In this document: in pieces, positions 35,927 through 44,525 of the stretch
Layout of the letters: every line of letters starts with the position of its first letter
How positions within the stretch are numbered: the stretch's first letter is position 1
Assembly: GCF_009696005.1 (NCBI RefSeq)
Contig: NZ_VUMV01000003.1
Span: 248,001 to 312,000 of the forward strand
DNA from: Bilifractor porci
GTDB lineage: Bacteria > Bacillota > Clostridia > Lachnospirales > Lachnospiraceae
Direction: 5' to 3'
Length of the DNA: 64,000 bases
Made by a program: the position numbers and the translations under genes
Notes under the pieces: model-generated
Databases searched by the model: none
Seen by the model: only the letters and a program-made list of their open reading frames with translations
Told to the model about the DNA's origin: nothing

Positions 35927-36577
35927 ATGAAACGCATTCTATGCTACGGAGATTCCAACACTTACGGCGCGGATGGGCGCAGATACCGGACGGAGAGGAT
36001 TTCCCTGCGTTATGATGAACAGACCAGATGGACCTCACTGCTCCAGAAAAATCTCGGTTCCGATTATCTGATCTCCGAAGAGGGATTTAACGGCCGCACC
36101 ACTGTGTTTGATGATCCTATGGAAAACGGCAGAAATGGATTTGCTTATCTTGATGTGATTTTCGGCTCTCACCAGCCTCTTGACCTGGTTATTCTGATGC
36201 TTGGAACGAACGACGCAAAACCGCGTTTCTCCGCTTCCTCCAGAGATATATCCAGAGGAATGGAACGCATCATCCTTCACCTCAAGGATCTGATCCGATC
36301 CTCCATAAACCCTGACACAAAGATTTTGCTTCTGGCTCCGCCGCATATTGAACGCTGTGAAACAGGCGAATATCTGTACGGATTTGATGAAAATTCATCC
36401 CTGAAAAGCCATGAACTGGCTGTAAAATATTCTCAGCTAGCCGGGAACAACGGCTGTCTGTTTGCGGATACCTCCAAATGGGTTTCTCCGGATCCCAGTG
36501 ACGGAATCCATCTGGGCCCGGAAGCCCACAAAGTATTCGCACAGAAACTGACAGAGCTTCTGACGTCTATTTTGTAA
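35927..36577 (+). CDS. SGNH/GDSL-family esterase
   Basis: A 216-residue cytoplasmic hydrolase with the four SGNH blocks: CYGDSNTYG (Ser about residue 9), the Gly in SEEGFNGRTT, GTND in block III, and DGIHLGPEAH with the catalytic Asp and His. It resembles the arylesterase/acyl transferase subgroup. The start follows GGAGGAAAAAGCTG. It has no signal peptide. It may form a unit with the upstream aminotransferase (113-base gap), although a promoter in the gap is possible. Confidence 0.9.
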   Translation: MKRILCYGDSNTYGADGRRYRTERISLRYDEQTRWTSLLQKNLGSDYLISEEGFNGRTTVFDDPMENGRNGFAYLDVIFGSHQPLDLVILMLGTNDAKPRFSASSRDISRGMERIILHLKDLIRSSINPDTKILLLAPPHIERCETGEYLYGFDENSSLKSHELAVKYSQLAGNNGCLFADTSKWVSPDPSDGIHLGPEAHKVFAQKLTELLTSIL

Positions 36578-36616
36578 CCTGCAGCCCGATTAGGAAAAAT
36601 ATTCCCTTTCGTTGGC

Positions 36617-36662
36617 AAAAAGTCCGGGCCGGTTTCCGCAATAAACAGAAACCGGCCCGGAC
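36617..36662. terminator. Strong bidirectional-type hairpin between convergent genes
   Basis: A perfect 15-bp GC-rich stem (36622-36636 with 36648-36662). On the minus strand it is followed by five T; on the plus strand a T-run follows about nine bases later. It ends both the esterase gene and the small gene at 36692. Confidence 0.85.
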
Positions 36663-36691
36663 AGCTGCAGTTTTTACTTCCTGTTCTGATA

Positions 36692-36925
36692 TCAGTGGTT
36701 CAGATTTTTCAGTTCTTCCATCATTTCCAGATCATCTGCGGTTACGCGGATATTCGTTGTTACTTTATCCTCGCCCGGTTTGGTAACAGACATCTCCACA
36801 ACCGACCCTTCCGGAAGCCCGGAGAGCAGAACCCTCTGCACAAAAGAAACTGCTTTGGGATGATTGTGCTCGAATTTCTTTTTCATCTGCATCAGCTTAA
36901 ATACATTTGCCGGATTCATTGCCAT
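36692..36925 (-). CDS. Small conserved-looking protein of unknown function
   Basis: A 77-residue soluble protein with a helical basic N-terminus (NVFKLMQMKKKFEHNHPKAV), a beta-like centre (GSVVEMSVTKPGEDKVTTNIRV) and an acidic C-terminal helix (DDLEMMEELKNL). I do not recognise the family. It has its own terminator and a GGAGGAGG ribosome site 11 bases before the chosen ATG; a second ATG lies two codons on. It appears to be a genuine monocistronic gene. Confidence 0.7.
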   Translation of the reverse strand: MAMNPANVFKLMQMKKKFEHNHPKAVSFVQRVLLSGLPEGSVVEMSVTKPGEDKVTTNIRVTADDLEMMEELKNLNH

Positions 36926-37244
36926 GACAATCAATACCTCCTCCGCACAAAAATTAAATCTCTGCCGTTTTACCCGGTACTTCAGAGTATATCAAGGCCG
37001 TCTCTTTTCGTCTATCCACAGGAGAATTTCTTATTCACGTGTATAACCGCTTGTCTTCTTATACCACGGGTAGGAATGTCAATGTACCTTTGCCGCCTAT
37101 GTCATGTATAGTTCTGCTGATATTTTCCTCCCCGGTCAGCTTCCCGGGTTCTTCCTGTCAAGTACGAATTTTTCCGAAAACCGGCCCCAACCTGTACTTT
37201 TTTCATACCACGTCCCGAAGCATAATAAATCATGTTCCGGACAG

Positions 37245-37314
37245 CCGGGCAGCAGAGTACAGACAGCAGACCGGGTGCATACTGCAGCAGATTCCGGATG
37301 ATATGGCTGCCCGG
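37245..37314. repeat. Spaced inverted repeat upstream of a gene remnant
   Basis: CCGGGCAGC (37245-37253) and GCTGCCCGG (37306-37314) can pair around a 52-base interior that has weaker internal pairings. It lies about 75 bases before the ATG at 37388, so it might be a leader element. Nothing else is recognised in 36926-37387. Confidence 0.4.
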
Positions 37315-37368
37315 ACATTTCACCACACAAAGGGCTCTGCCCGAAAAGAAAAGCAATAAAAGAAAAAA

Positions 37369-38559
37369 TCAATGGAGGAAAATGTTAATGAAAAAGAAAT
37401 TACTTGCATTCCTGATCACCGGCGCGCTTTCCTGCTCCTTTTCCCTGCGTGAAACCTGGATGGACTTTCGGATCTGCAGGCCTCCGATCAGGCTCATAAA
37501 GACGCAGAAAATCATGCCGCCGAAAATGAAATAAGTGGAACTGGAGTACACGATGCTGTCCGAATAGTGGATTATCTCCAGTATGCAGGCGACAGAAAGA
37601 ATCAGCATGGGACCCACCCAGAGCATTCCAGCCTTGTTTTTGTACCGGATCGCTTCCGCAATTACGGCGACAGTAAAAGAAAAAATAGAAACCGGAATAA
37701 GAATCTGATAAAGGCGCGTGCTCTGTGTAAACATACCCGTGCCTGTCATCTGAAGGATGATACACGCAAGCATGGAAGCCATCAGAAAAAACCTCAGAGC
37801 CAGCAGCGGTTTTTTCTGATGAAACTTCACACTGTTTTCCCGCAGAAGCTCCAGCGGAAGGGCGAGACTGAAAAAGCTGATATAGCTGACCACATACCAC
37901 AGATTCGGATCGTTGATGAGGAAGAGCGCCATGTCACAGTTGGAAAAGCCCCATAATCCGGTCAGCGCCATGAAGGCTCCCAGCCACAGCAGGAGCACAC
38001 CACTTCTGTCCATATGGATGACAATCAGTGAGACAAAAATCACTATCATTCCCGCCAGCATCATGATAGTGCTTCCCGCCATCAGGCCCATCATGGTAAT
38101 CATGTGATAGCGCACAAGTCCGGACTGATTGGAAACCAGCAGCTGGGGAATGGACACACTGCTCCTGGTATTCGGAGAAGTATACTGAAGCGTTATCGTG
38201 ACTTCTCCGGTCTCATCCACAGGAACCATATGGATGGCCGTCCCCGGATCTTTCATATACGAAGGACGCTCATCCGCCTCTCCAAAGGAATATTCCTCCT
38301 CCCCGTTTACATACACGGTAAGAGGGGCAAAGGCGGTCCGCACCTCTATATAGCAGTCACTCCGTTCATTGATAAACCGGAACTCTGCCGTAACCCGTGT
38401 GCCGGGCGTCAGGTTCTTTACCCTCAGTGGAAGTGTCTCTGTACTGGTGGAGCCGTTCACAGTTACCTCTGCCGTATTGATTTTCCTGAGTACTGCCGCC
38501 TCCCCCGAATAGGAATGGGCGTCAAAATATGGAATCAGACGCAGGAAAGGAAGACAACC
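37369..38559 (-). pseudogene. Remnant of a 7TM sensor (7TMR-DISM-like), output domain lost
   Basis: The frame encodes an extracellular beta-rich sensory region and about seven membrane segments (between about 38110 and 37500), as in 7TMR-DISM or LytS-like sensors. It then begins a charged linker (SRREKEQES) that normally leads to a histidine kinase domain, but runs within a few codons into DNA that reads as another gene's start on the opposite strand and stops. At the other end the frame is open to 38559 but has no start. Both ends are therefore missing; the GTG at 38460 is an artificial start. Third element of the LytTR locus. Confidence 0.75.
37388..37534 (+). pseudogene. 5' end of an exported-protein gene, truncated
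   Basis: After ATGGAGGAAAATGTTA an ATG opens MKKKLLAFLITGALSCS, a typical signal or lipoprotein signal sequence with a possible lipobox. Beyond about codon 17 the sequence is simply the complement of the sensor remnant, and it stops at 37534. The original gene body has been lost at a junction near 37425-37445. Confidence 0.65.
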
Positions 38560-39038
38560 TCATCTCCCTCGGATGAATCCCCCTGCTTGTCATGGAATCT
38601 CCGCCTTCTTCCAGGCCGTCGTAGGTGCCCAGTACCCGATAAGCTTCCTCCGTAAAATCATAGACGGCGCGCAGGTTAGTTTCTTCCCCGTTCACTTCTG
38701 CCGGAATGGAATAAAGATTATAATTGTCCGTTTCTTCTATCAGTTCTGCGTTTACCGGTTCTCCCCCGGTGTAGTCATCAAAAGCGCTGTCCAGCATGCT
38801 GATATTTGACAGATTGACAACGGAAAGCGTTGCCTCATCTTCGCTGTCCCGCCTGGAATTCTGCCTCAGTCCCGTCTTCTTCCGATGCATCGGCCGCCCC
38901 GTTTTCTTGTGCAGCCACATGGTCAGAATAACCCTGTACGTCCTGAGCGCTCCTGTCCTCTTCCTGTCCGCAGCCGGAAAGCCCTGTCCCGGCGGCAAGC
39001 AGAGCTGCCATAAGCAGAGCTGCGTATCTTCTTTTCAT
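38522..39038 (-). pseudogene. Frameshifted lipoprotein gene
   Basis: The ATG at 39038 follows AAGGAGAGTCAGAAC and starts a lipoprotein signal peptide (lipobox LSGC, about residue 23) and an acidic linker, but that frame stops at 38835. The neighbouring frame continues at once with a compatible acidic and then beta-rich segment (DSEDEATLSVVNLSNISML to GTYDGLEEGGDS) ending at 38522. A single-base indel near 38850 explains this. It lies 26 bases after the LytTR gene, so it was probably a signalling accessory lipoprotein. Confidence 0.75.
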
Positions 39039-39064
39039 GTTCTGACTCTCCTTTGCAGAACCCT

Positions 39065-39793
39065 TTATGTCTCCTTCCACCCGTCCGCGATGGAAAAAAG
39101 GTACTGCTCATAAGCACGCTTTGCGGCAAAAAAGCCCTGCCTGTGGATATGGACGTGCTGTCCGTCTTCCATGACAAAAGTCATCAGTTCTCTGTCGATC
39201 CCCCGTATTATTGCCAGGTTCACCAGGAAGCTCTTATGGCAGCGCGGGAAATATTCGGCCGGAAACCTTTTCTCCTCATCATCCAGTTTCCCGCGGACCT
39301 GCAGTTCTCTGCCGTCGTCCATATGGATCCACAGCTTTTTTCCTTTCTGCTCCACAAACAGAATTCTGTCAAAAGGTATTCGTATCCTTGTACCGTTTGT
39401 TTCGCCTTCATAATGCGGTTCCGCTTCTTTTTTCCGGACAACTGTCTGCACAAGGTCACGAACCTCTTCCTGGTTCACAGGTTTCTCCAGATACCGTGCG
39501 GCACGAAGCCGGTAGGATTCCAGCGCAAAGTCCTGACTGGTGGTTGCAATGGCGGCTGTGACACGCCCGTCTGCCTTCCGTATTTTCTCCAGTGCGTCGA
39601 TCCCTGTCATTCCTCCCATATAAATATCAAGGATAATCAGGTCATACTTTCCCGGATAGTACGATTCCAGCAGCTCTTCTGCGCTTCCGAACGCCTCAGC
39701 TTTCACCTTCTCCGCTGCTTCTGTCACCATGTCAAGGAGACGTACCCATTCTTCTTTATCGTCTTCGCAAATTCCTACCAAAAGCTGTTCCAT
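39065..39793 (-). CDS. LytTR-family response regulator
   Basis: A 242-residue regulator. The receiver domain has acidic pocket EDD (10-12), phospho-acceptor Asp 56 in LILDIYMGG and Lys in LEKPVN (about 104). A LytTR DNA-binding domain follows (RILFVEQKGKKLWIHMDDG, then CHKSFLVNL). It appears intact and is first of a locus with the frameshifted lipoprotein and the truncated sensor. With its cognate kinase broken, it may act unphosphorylated, be driven by another kinase, or be on the way to loss. Confidence 0.9.
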   Translation of the reverse strand: MEQLLVGICEDDKEEWVRLLDMVTEAAEKVKAEAFGSAEELLESYYPGKYDLIILDIYMGGMTGIDALEKIRKADGRVTAAIATTSQDFALESYRLRAARYLEKPVNQEEVRDLVQTVVRKKEAEPHYEGETNGTRIRIPFDRILFVEQKGKKLWIHMDDGRELQVRGKLDDEEKRFPAEYFPRCHKSFLVNLAIIRGIDRELMTFVMEDGQHVHIHRQGFFAAKRAYEQYLFSIADGWKET

Positions 39794-39852
39794 TCACAGG
39801 TTCCTCCTTCCCCGGATGTCCGGAAAAAAGGATTTTCTCCTTCTCATTTTGA

Positions 39853-39996
39853 TTATAAATTTAACACGTTCAATTCTTCAACGGTCAGATCTATCAGCTT
39901 TTCCGCGGCTTTGGTATTCTTTCCGAGCATTCCGCCCAGACCCGGCAGGCCGCGGGTAAGGTCATTCAGTGCATAATTGACTTTAACCCCCAGCAT
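39853..39996 (-). CDS. 47-residue peptide gene upstream of the LytTR regulator
   Basis: A short ORF with an excellent ribosome site (GGAGGAATT directly before ATG). The peptide begins MLGVKVNYALNDL, has a Gly-rich centre (GLPGLGGMLGK) and an amphipathic acidic end (LIDLTVEELNVLNL). It has no Cys. It lies 59 bases upstream of the response regulator on the same strand. I do not recognise it; a signalling peptide, a leader peptide or a small regulatory protein are all possible. Existence is inferred from the ribosome site and position, not from homology. Confidence 0.5.
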   Translation of the reverse strand: MLGVKVNYALNDLTRGLPGLGGMLGKNTKAAEKLIDLTVEELNVLNL

Positions 39997-40121
39997 AATT
40001 CCTCCATGAAACCGCTTCTATTGAACTGGCTTGTATCACTTTCTGCACGTGCTGCGTATCAGGATGGGAACAGCGCCCTCCTTATGATTCAGGCTTTGCC
40101 GATGTCCCGGAGGAAGAAGGA

Positions 40122-40485
40122 ATGGATGAAAAGACAACACTGCGCATTCTGAACGAAACAATCAACCGCAAAATGGGGCTTCCAAAAGAAATTGTGCGCA
40201 CACCCTCACTGGCGGCAGGAGACCTGGTCGTTTTATACGCTCTTCTGACAGAAGACCGCGCACTGGCGCAGTCGGAAATCGCCAGATTTTTGTTCCGGCC
40301 GCGTCAGACGATCAATTCCTCTCTTCAGAAAATGCAGCAGCAGGGAACAGGAACAGTTTTCCGGACTCCTGATCAAATTCGGCGACGCGATTGAACAGGA
40401 AACTGCGTTACAGAAAAAAGCGAAAAATTTATCTCAGAAAAGCCGGTCAGGACAAAATCCCGCCGGCGCTTTCACAGGAAGATAG
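40122..40485 (+). pseudogene. MarR-type regulator with internal deletion
   Basis: Starting after GGAGGAAGAAGG, the frame reads a MarR N-terminus including the recognition helix (QSEIARFLFRPRQTINSSLQKMQQQG) and stops at 40394. From about 40350 the next frame reads EQEQFSGLLIKFGDAIEQE, a typical MarR C-terminal helix, to a stop at 40485. The wing and part of the dimer domain are missing. It converges on the MATE gene, its likely former target. Confidence 0.75.
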
Positions 40486-40508
40486 GTAGAAGACTTCTTT
40501 CCAATCTT

Positions 40509-41840
40509 TCACGCATATCCGTATTTCTTTTTCTTTGCTGCCCAGAATCCGATTGTCACCGCCAGTGAGCAAAGCTCAGCCGCAAAGGTGGCAAACCAGA
40601 TCCCGGTCAGTCCCAGAAGAGCCGGAAGCAGCAGAACCGCCCCGATCTGGAACACAAAAGTCCGGCTGAAGGAAAGAAAGGCAGAAACACCGCCGTCTCC
40701 GAGCGCGGTAAAAAAAGCCGATCCGTAAATGGTAAACCCGACAATAAGAAAGCTGAGAGAGAAAATACGGAAGCCCGCCCTGGTCATGGCATGAAGCCCC
40801 GGATCGTATCCTACAAAGATCCATGTCACAGGATCCGCGCACAGCTCTGCCAGAAGAAACATGATCAGATCCATGCTGCCGATGATAACCAGGCTCTTTC
40901 TGAATAGATTTTTCAGCTCTGCCTGGTTCTGGGCGCCATACTGATAGGAAACAATCGGGGCGCTTCCGTTTGCATATCCCATCAGAATCGCCGCAAAAAT
41001 AAACGCCATGTACATGATCGCCCCATAAGCGGCAACACCGTCTGCTCCGGCAAGCTCCAGCAGACGGTAATTATACAGAATAGAAACGACCGAGCTGGAA
41101 ATGCTGCTGAGCATTTCCGAGGAGCCGTTGGTACATGCCTTCCCAAAAACTCTTCCCTCAAAATGCGCCCTGCGCAGCCGGAGAAGGGAATCATTTTTCC
41201 GCAGAAAATAGATAACCGGTATCACACCGCCCAAAATTTCACTGATATTGGTAGCCACGGCGGCGCCGACGAGCCCGAAACGGAATACGCCGACCAGAAG
41301 AAAATCCAGAACAATATTTGCTCCCCCGGCCATCACCGTAACCGCCAGCCCGGCCTTAGGTTTTTCCGCCACATTAAAATACATCTGAAAGGATGTCTGC
41401 AGCATAAAAAAAGGCATGCTTAATGTTGTAAAACGACCATACAGAATACTGTAATCCTGCAGCTTTCCGGACGCACCCAGAAGTCCCGTCAGGGGCTTCA
41501 GAAAAATCTCGCACAGCACGGTCGCCGCCACACCCAGCCAAAAAGTAACGAAAACAAGCATGGAAAAATATTCCTGTGCCTGTTCGTTTCTTTTTTCGCC
41601 CAGAGCCTGCGCTACAATGGCGGATCCTCCCGTCCCAAGCATAAATCCGATTGCACTTATAATCATAAAAACCGGATAAACAAGATTTACCGCTGCAAAG
41701 GCTTCCTTTCCGACATAATTAGAAACAAACAGCCCATCTACGATGCTGTAAATGGATGTGAACACCATCATCACCATAGATGGGAAAGTATACCGTAACA
41801 GACGGCCATATGTAAAATGATCAGATAAACGAATACGCAT
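40509..41840 (-). CDS. MATE-family efflux transporter (first)
   Basis: A 443-residue protein with 12 membrane segments in two related halves (SIYSIVDGLFVSNYVGKEAFAAVNLVYP opening the first, a GFTIYGSAFFTALGDGG segment in the second). It is an H+- or Na+-coupled exporter of cationic drugs or metabolites. The gene starts only 7 bases after the stop of the small membrane protein gene, so the two are co-transcribed. No ribosome site stands out, in line with coupling. Confidence 0.9.
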   Translation of the reverse strand: MRIRLSDHFTYGRLLRYTFPSMVMMVFTSIYSIVDGLFVSNYVGKEAFAAVNLVYPVFMIISAIGFMLGTGGSAIVAQALGEKRNEQAQEYFSMLVFVTFWLGVAATVLCEIFLKPLTGLLGASGKLQDYSILYGRFTTLSMPFFMLQTSFQMYFNVAEKPKAGLAVTVMAGGANIVLDFLLVGVFRFGLVGAAVATNISEILGGVIPVIYFLRKNDSLLRLRRAHFEGRVFGKACTNGSSEMLSSISSSVVSILYNYRLLELAGADGVAAYGAIMYMAFIFAAILMGYANGSAPIVSYQYGAQNQAELKNLFRKSLVIIGSMDLIMFLLAELCADPVTWIFVGYDPGLHAMTRAGFRIFSLSFLIVGFTIYGSAFFTALGDGGVSAFLSFSRTFVFQIGAVLLLPALLGLTGIWFATFAAELCSLAVTIGFWAAKKKKYGYA

Positions 41841-41847
41841 ACAAATT

Positions 41848-42219
41848 TTATTTTACAGGACCCAGATACCGGTCCGATCCAAACCCAAGAATCAACGTGA
41901 AAATATTCGGCAGAAAAATCAGCCCCAGTGCAAATCCGGCTCCATGTCCGAATGCCTGTGAGAGCTTGACAGTTTTAATAATTTCAATCACCCATCCGAC
42001 AAAGGGAATCAGCATAAGCAGAAAATACCAGCCCTCACCCCAGGCGATTTTATAAATTTGATACAAGTTCAGAAACGGCACAAGCGCCATCCAGCCTTCT
42101 ACCCCCGCCTTTGTAAAAATCTTCCACCAGGCTATAACAAGAAGAACATAAAAACAGATCGCGCACGCCCAGATTCCGGCGGCCATACTTCCCACTAGCC
42201 ATTCCATCCAAAAATTCAT
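41848..42219 (-). CDS. Small membrane protein, DUF5684-like
   Basis: A 123-residue protein with three or four membrane segments and the motif WWKIFTKAGVEGWMALVPFLNLYQIYKIAW, then GWVIEIIKTVKLSQAFGHGAGFALGLIFLPNIF and a short C-terminal tail. This pattern recurs in DUF5684 proteins of Gram-positive bacteria, whose function is not known to me. It is the first gene of the unit with the MATE pump. Confidence 0.75.
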   Translation of the reverse strand: MNFWMEWLVGSMAAGIWACAICFYVLLVIAWWKIFTKAGVEGWMALVPFLNLYQIYKIAWGEGWYFLLMLIPFVGWVIEIIKTVKLSQAFGHGAGFALGLIFLPNIFTLILGFGSDRYLGPVK

Positions 42220-42316
42220 ATTCCTCTGTCCCCCTTCATTTTCTATAGTAAAATTCTACCCTGCTTTCCGCATAAAGTCCAGCCCCGGACGCCCCAGACA
42301 ATCCTTCACAAAACTT

Positions 42317-42344
42317 TTGTCTCCTGCGGTTCTTATGCTATACT
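42317..42344 (+). promoter_or_regulatory. Promoter of the O-acetylhomoserine sulfhydrylase gene
   Basis: TTGTCT (42317-42322), a 16-base spacer and TATACT (42339-42344) lie about 80 bases before the start codon. The short leader shows no SAM-riboswitch-like fold that I can see. Confidence 0.6.
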
Positions 42345-42424
42345 GATACATATTTCCCTGTTGTTTACAGGAGAATATCCGGAAACCTGATTCGTCAATG
42401 AATAAAAAAGGAGAGGAAAAACCG

Positions 42425-43723
42425 ATGGCAGACTTTCATATGGAAACAAAATGCGTTCAGTCCGGCTACCGCCCGAAAAACGGCGAACCGAGAGAAGTGC
42501 CGATCATCCAGAGCACAACCTTCAAATACGATACCAGCGCAGACATGGGAAAACTGTTTGATCTGGAGGCATCCGGCTATTTCTACAGCAGACTGCAGAA
42601 CCCCACCAATGACTATGTAGCCGCAAAAATTGCAGATATGGAAGGCGGAACCGCTGCCATGCTGACCTCTTCAGGACAGGCAGCCAACTTTTTTGCCGTA
42701 TTCAACATTGCCACCGCGGGCGATCATGTGGTGGCTTCCTCCTCCATCTACGGAGGCACCTATAATCTGTTCCACGTTACGATGCGAAAAATGGGAATTG
42801 ATTTTACTTTTGTCAGCCCGGACTGTACGGAAGCGGAATTAAACGCCGCATTCCGTCCGAACACCAAGGCTGTATTCGGCGAAACCATTGCAAATCCCGC
42901 GCTGACCGTTTTTGACTTTGAAAAGTTTTCAAAAGCGGCGCACGCCCACGGCGTACCCCTGATTATAGACAACACCTTTGCCACACCGGTAAACTGCCGC
43001 CCGTTTCAGTGGGGAGCAGATATCGTAACCCACTCTACCACAAAATACATGGATGGACATGGTTCCTGTGTGGGCGGCGCCATTGTAGACTCCGGGAACT
43101 TTGACTGGATGGCACATGCGGAAAAATTCCCCGGACTGACCACACCGGACGACAGCTATCACGGAATTGTATATGCGGAACGTTTTGGAAAAGAGGGAGC
43201 ATTTATCACCAAAGCAACCGCACAGCTGATGCGTGATTTCGGCTCCATACCAAGCCCCTATAACTCCTATATCCTGAATATCGGTCTGGAAAGCCTGCAC
43301 TGCCGTATGAAACAGCACTGTGCAAACGGACTGGCCGTGGCAAAGTTTCTGTCCGAAAGTGATATGGTAGAGCAGGTAAGCTACCCGTCCTTACCCGGAG
43401 ACCCGTACTACAGCCGCGCGCAGAAATACATGAACGGCGGAAACACCTGCGGAGTAGTTTCCTTCCGGATAAAAGGCAGCCGCACAGATGCGGAAGCCTT
43501 TATGAAACATCTGAAAATATTTGCAATTGAAACTCACGTTGCGGATGCCCGTTCCTGCTGTCTTCACCCCGCAAGCTCCACACACCGTCAGCTTTCAGAT
43601 CAGGAGCTTCTGGATGCCGGAATCAGCTCCAACCTGATCCGCATGAGCTGCGGACTGGAAAACACAGAAGATCTGGTGCAGGATATCGCACAGGCTCTGG
43701 ACGCGGTAAAAGCTTCCCGGTAA
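42425..43723 (+). CDS. O-acetylhomoserine sulfhydrylase (Cys/Met metabolism PLP enzyme)
   Basis: A 432-residue member of the Cys/Met metabolism PLP-dependent family. HSTTKYMDGHG carries the PLP lysine, YSRLQNPTNDYVAAKIADMEGG is the N-terminal family block and SCGLENTEDLVQDI the C-terminal one. Length and the long insert after the lysine fit MetY-type O-acetylhomoserine (thiol)-lyases, which make homocysteine or methionine directly from sulfide or methanethiol; methionine gamma-lyase is the main alternative. The start at 42425 follows AGGAGAGGAAAAACCG. Confidence 0.88.
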   Translation: MADFHMETKCVQSGYRPKNGEPREVPIIQSTTFKYDTSADMGKLFDLEASGYFYSRLQNPTNDYVAAKIADMEGGTAAMLTSSGQAANFFAVFNIATAGDHVVASSSIYGGTYNLFHVTMRKMGIDFTFVSPDCTEAELNAAFRPNTKAVFGETIANPALTVFDFEKFSKAAHAHGVPLIIDNTFATPVNCRPFQWGADIVTHSTTKYMDGHGSCVGGAIVDSGNFDWMAHAEKFPGLTTPDDSYHGIVYAERFGKEGAFITKATAQLMRDFGSIPSPYNSYILNIGLESLHCRMKQHCANGLAVAKFLSESDMVEQVSYPSLPGDPYYSRAQKYMNGGNTCGVVSFRIKGSRTDAEAFMKHLKIFAIETHVADARSCCLHPASSTHRQLSDQELLDAGISSNLIRMSCGLENTEDLVQDIAQALDAVKASR

Positions 43724-43763
43724 TCCCGTGAAGCCCTCCTGGCGCAGGATCAATTCGGAAGGG

Positions 43764-44483
43764 TCACTCCTGCCGGCAGTTAAAGCACAGGTTCTTCAGC
43801 ATTTCCATGTCTGTAACCTTTATTTTCCCTCTGCCGGCACGAAGCAGCCCCTCCTCTGAAAACCTCTTAATCATCCGCGCCACGACTTCTCTGGCCGTAT
43901 TGATATCCCTCGCGATCTGATCGTGCGTAACCGCAATTTCCGTGCTTCCGGTCTGCTCGCAGGTCTGTACAATCCAGGAGGCAATACGCTGGTCGATACG
44001 CAGAAACAAAACTTCCTGAAACGTCCATGTCACATCCGAAAAGCGCCTGGTAAGCAGCTCATAAATCATGCAGCGGACATAGATATTGTTTTCCTTCAGC
44101 CTTGCAAGGACAATGGATGGAACAATCAGAATGCGGCTTTTTTCCTCTGCCTCCATCTGCGTGTCAAAGGTAATCTGAGACACGACGCAGGAAGCGGAGA
44201 GGACGTCGTCCTCTCCGGCACGAAGGTGATAAAGTGTGATCTCCCTTCCTTCTTCCGAGGTTAGAAATGTCCGGACGGAGCCGGAGAGTACACGGATAAA
44301 ACCCAGGCACTCACTTCCGCGGGAAAAAACCGTGCTGTTTTTATCAAAAACACGGACGATTGTATGTTCACGAACCAACTTCTGCTCCGCGTCACTTAAT
44401 TTGTCCCAGAAGGGCAGCGCCGCCGACAGCTTTTCTGTTTCCGTTCCTGTGTGCAGCTCCTGTTTTCTTCCGTATTTCTCCAT
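43764..44483 (-). CDS. Crp/Fnr-family regulator of the thioredoxin operon
   Basis: A 239-residue regulator with a cNMP-binding-type beta-roll and a C-terminal winged helix (VTHDQIARDINTAREVVARMIKRF). The Fnr-type N-terminal iron-sulfur cysteines are absent; a CFNC pair stands at the extreme C-terminus and may be redox-sensitive. It is the last gene of the unit with thioredoxin and the CoA-disulfide reductase protein (42-base gap), so it probably controls that unit through the palindrome at 47609-47623. Confidence 0.88.
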   Translation of the reverse strand: MEKYGRKQELHTGTETEKLSAALPFWDKLSDAEQKLVREHTIVRVFDKNSTVFSRGSECLGFIRVLSGSVRTFLTSEEGREITLYHLRAGEDDVLSASCVVSQITFDTQMEAEEKSRILIVPSIVLARLKENNIYVRCMIYELLTRRFSDVTWTFQEVLFLRIDQRIASWIVQTCEQTGSTEIAVTHDQIARDINTAREVVARMIKRFSEEGLLRAGRGKIKVTDMEMLKNLCFNCRQE

Positions 44484-44525
44484 CTCCTGTGTCCCTCTGG
44501 CGTATCCGCCCGCATTGCTCTCTGT

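Noticed and set aside
42240-42424. SAM or T-box riboswitch before the O-acetylhomoserine sulfhydrylase gene
   Set aside because: The leader after the predicted promoter is only about 75 bases and shows no matching conserved core or terminator hairpin.
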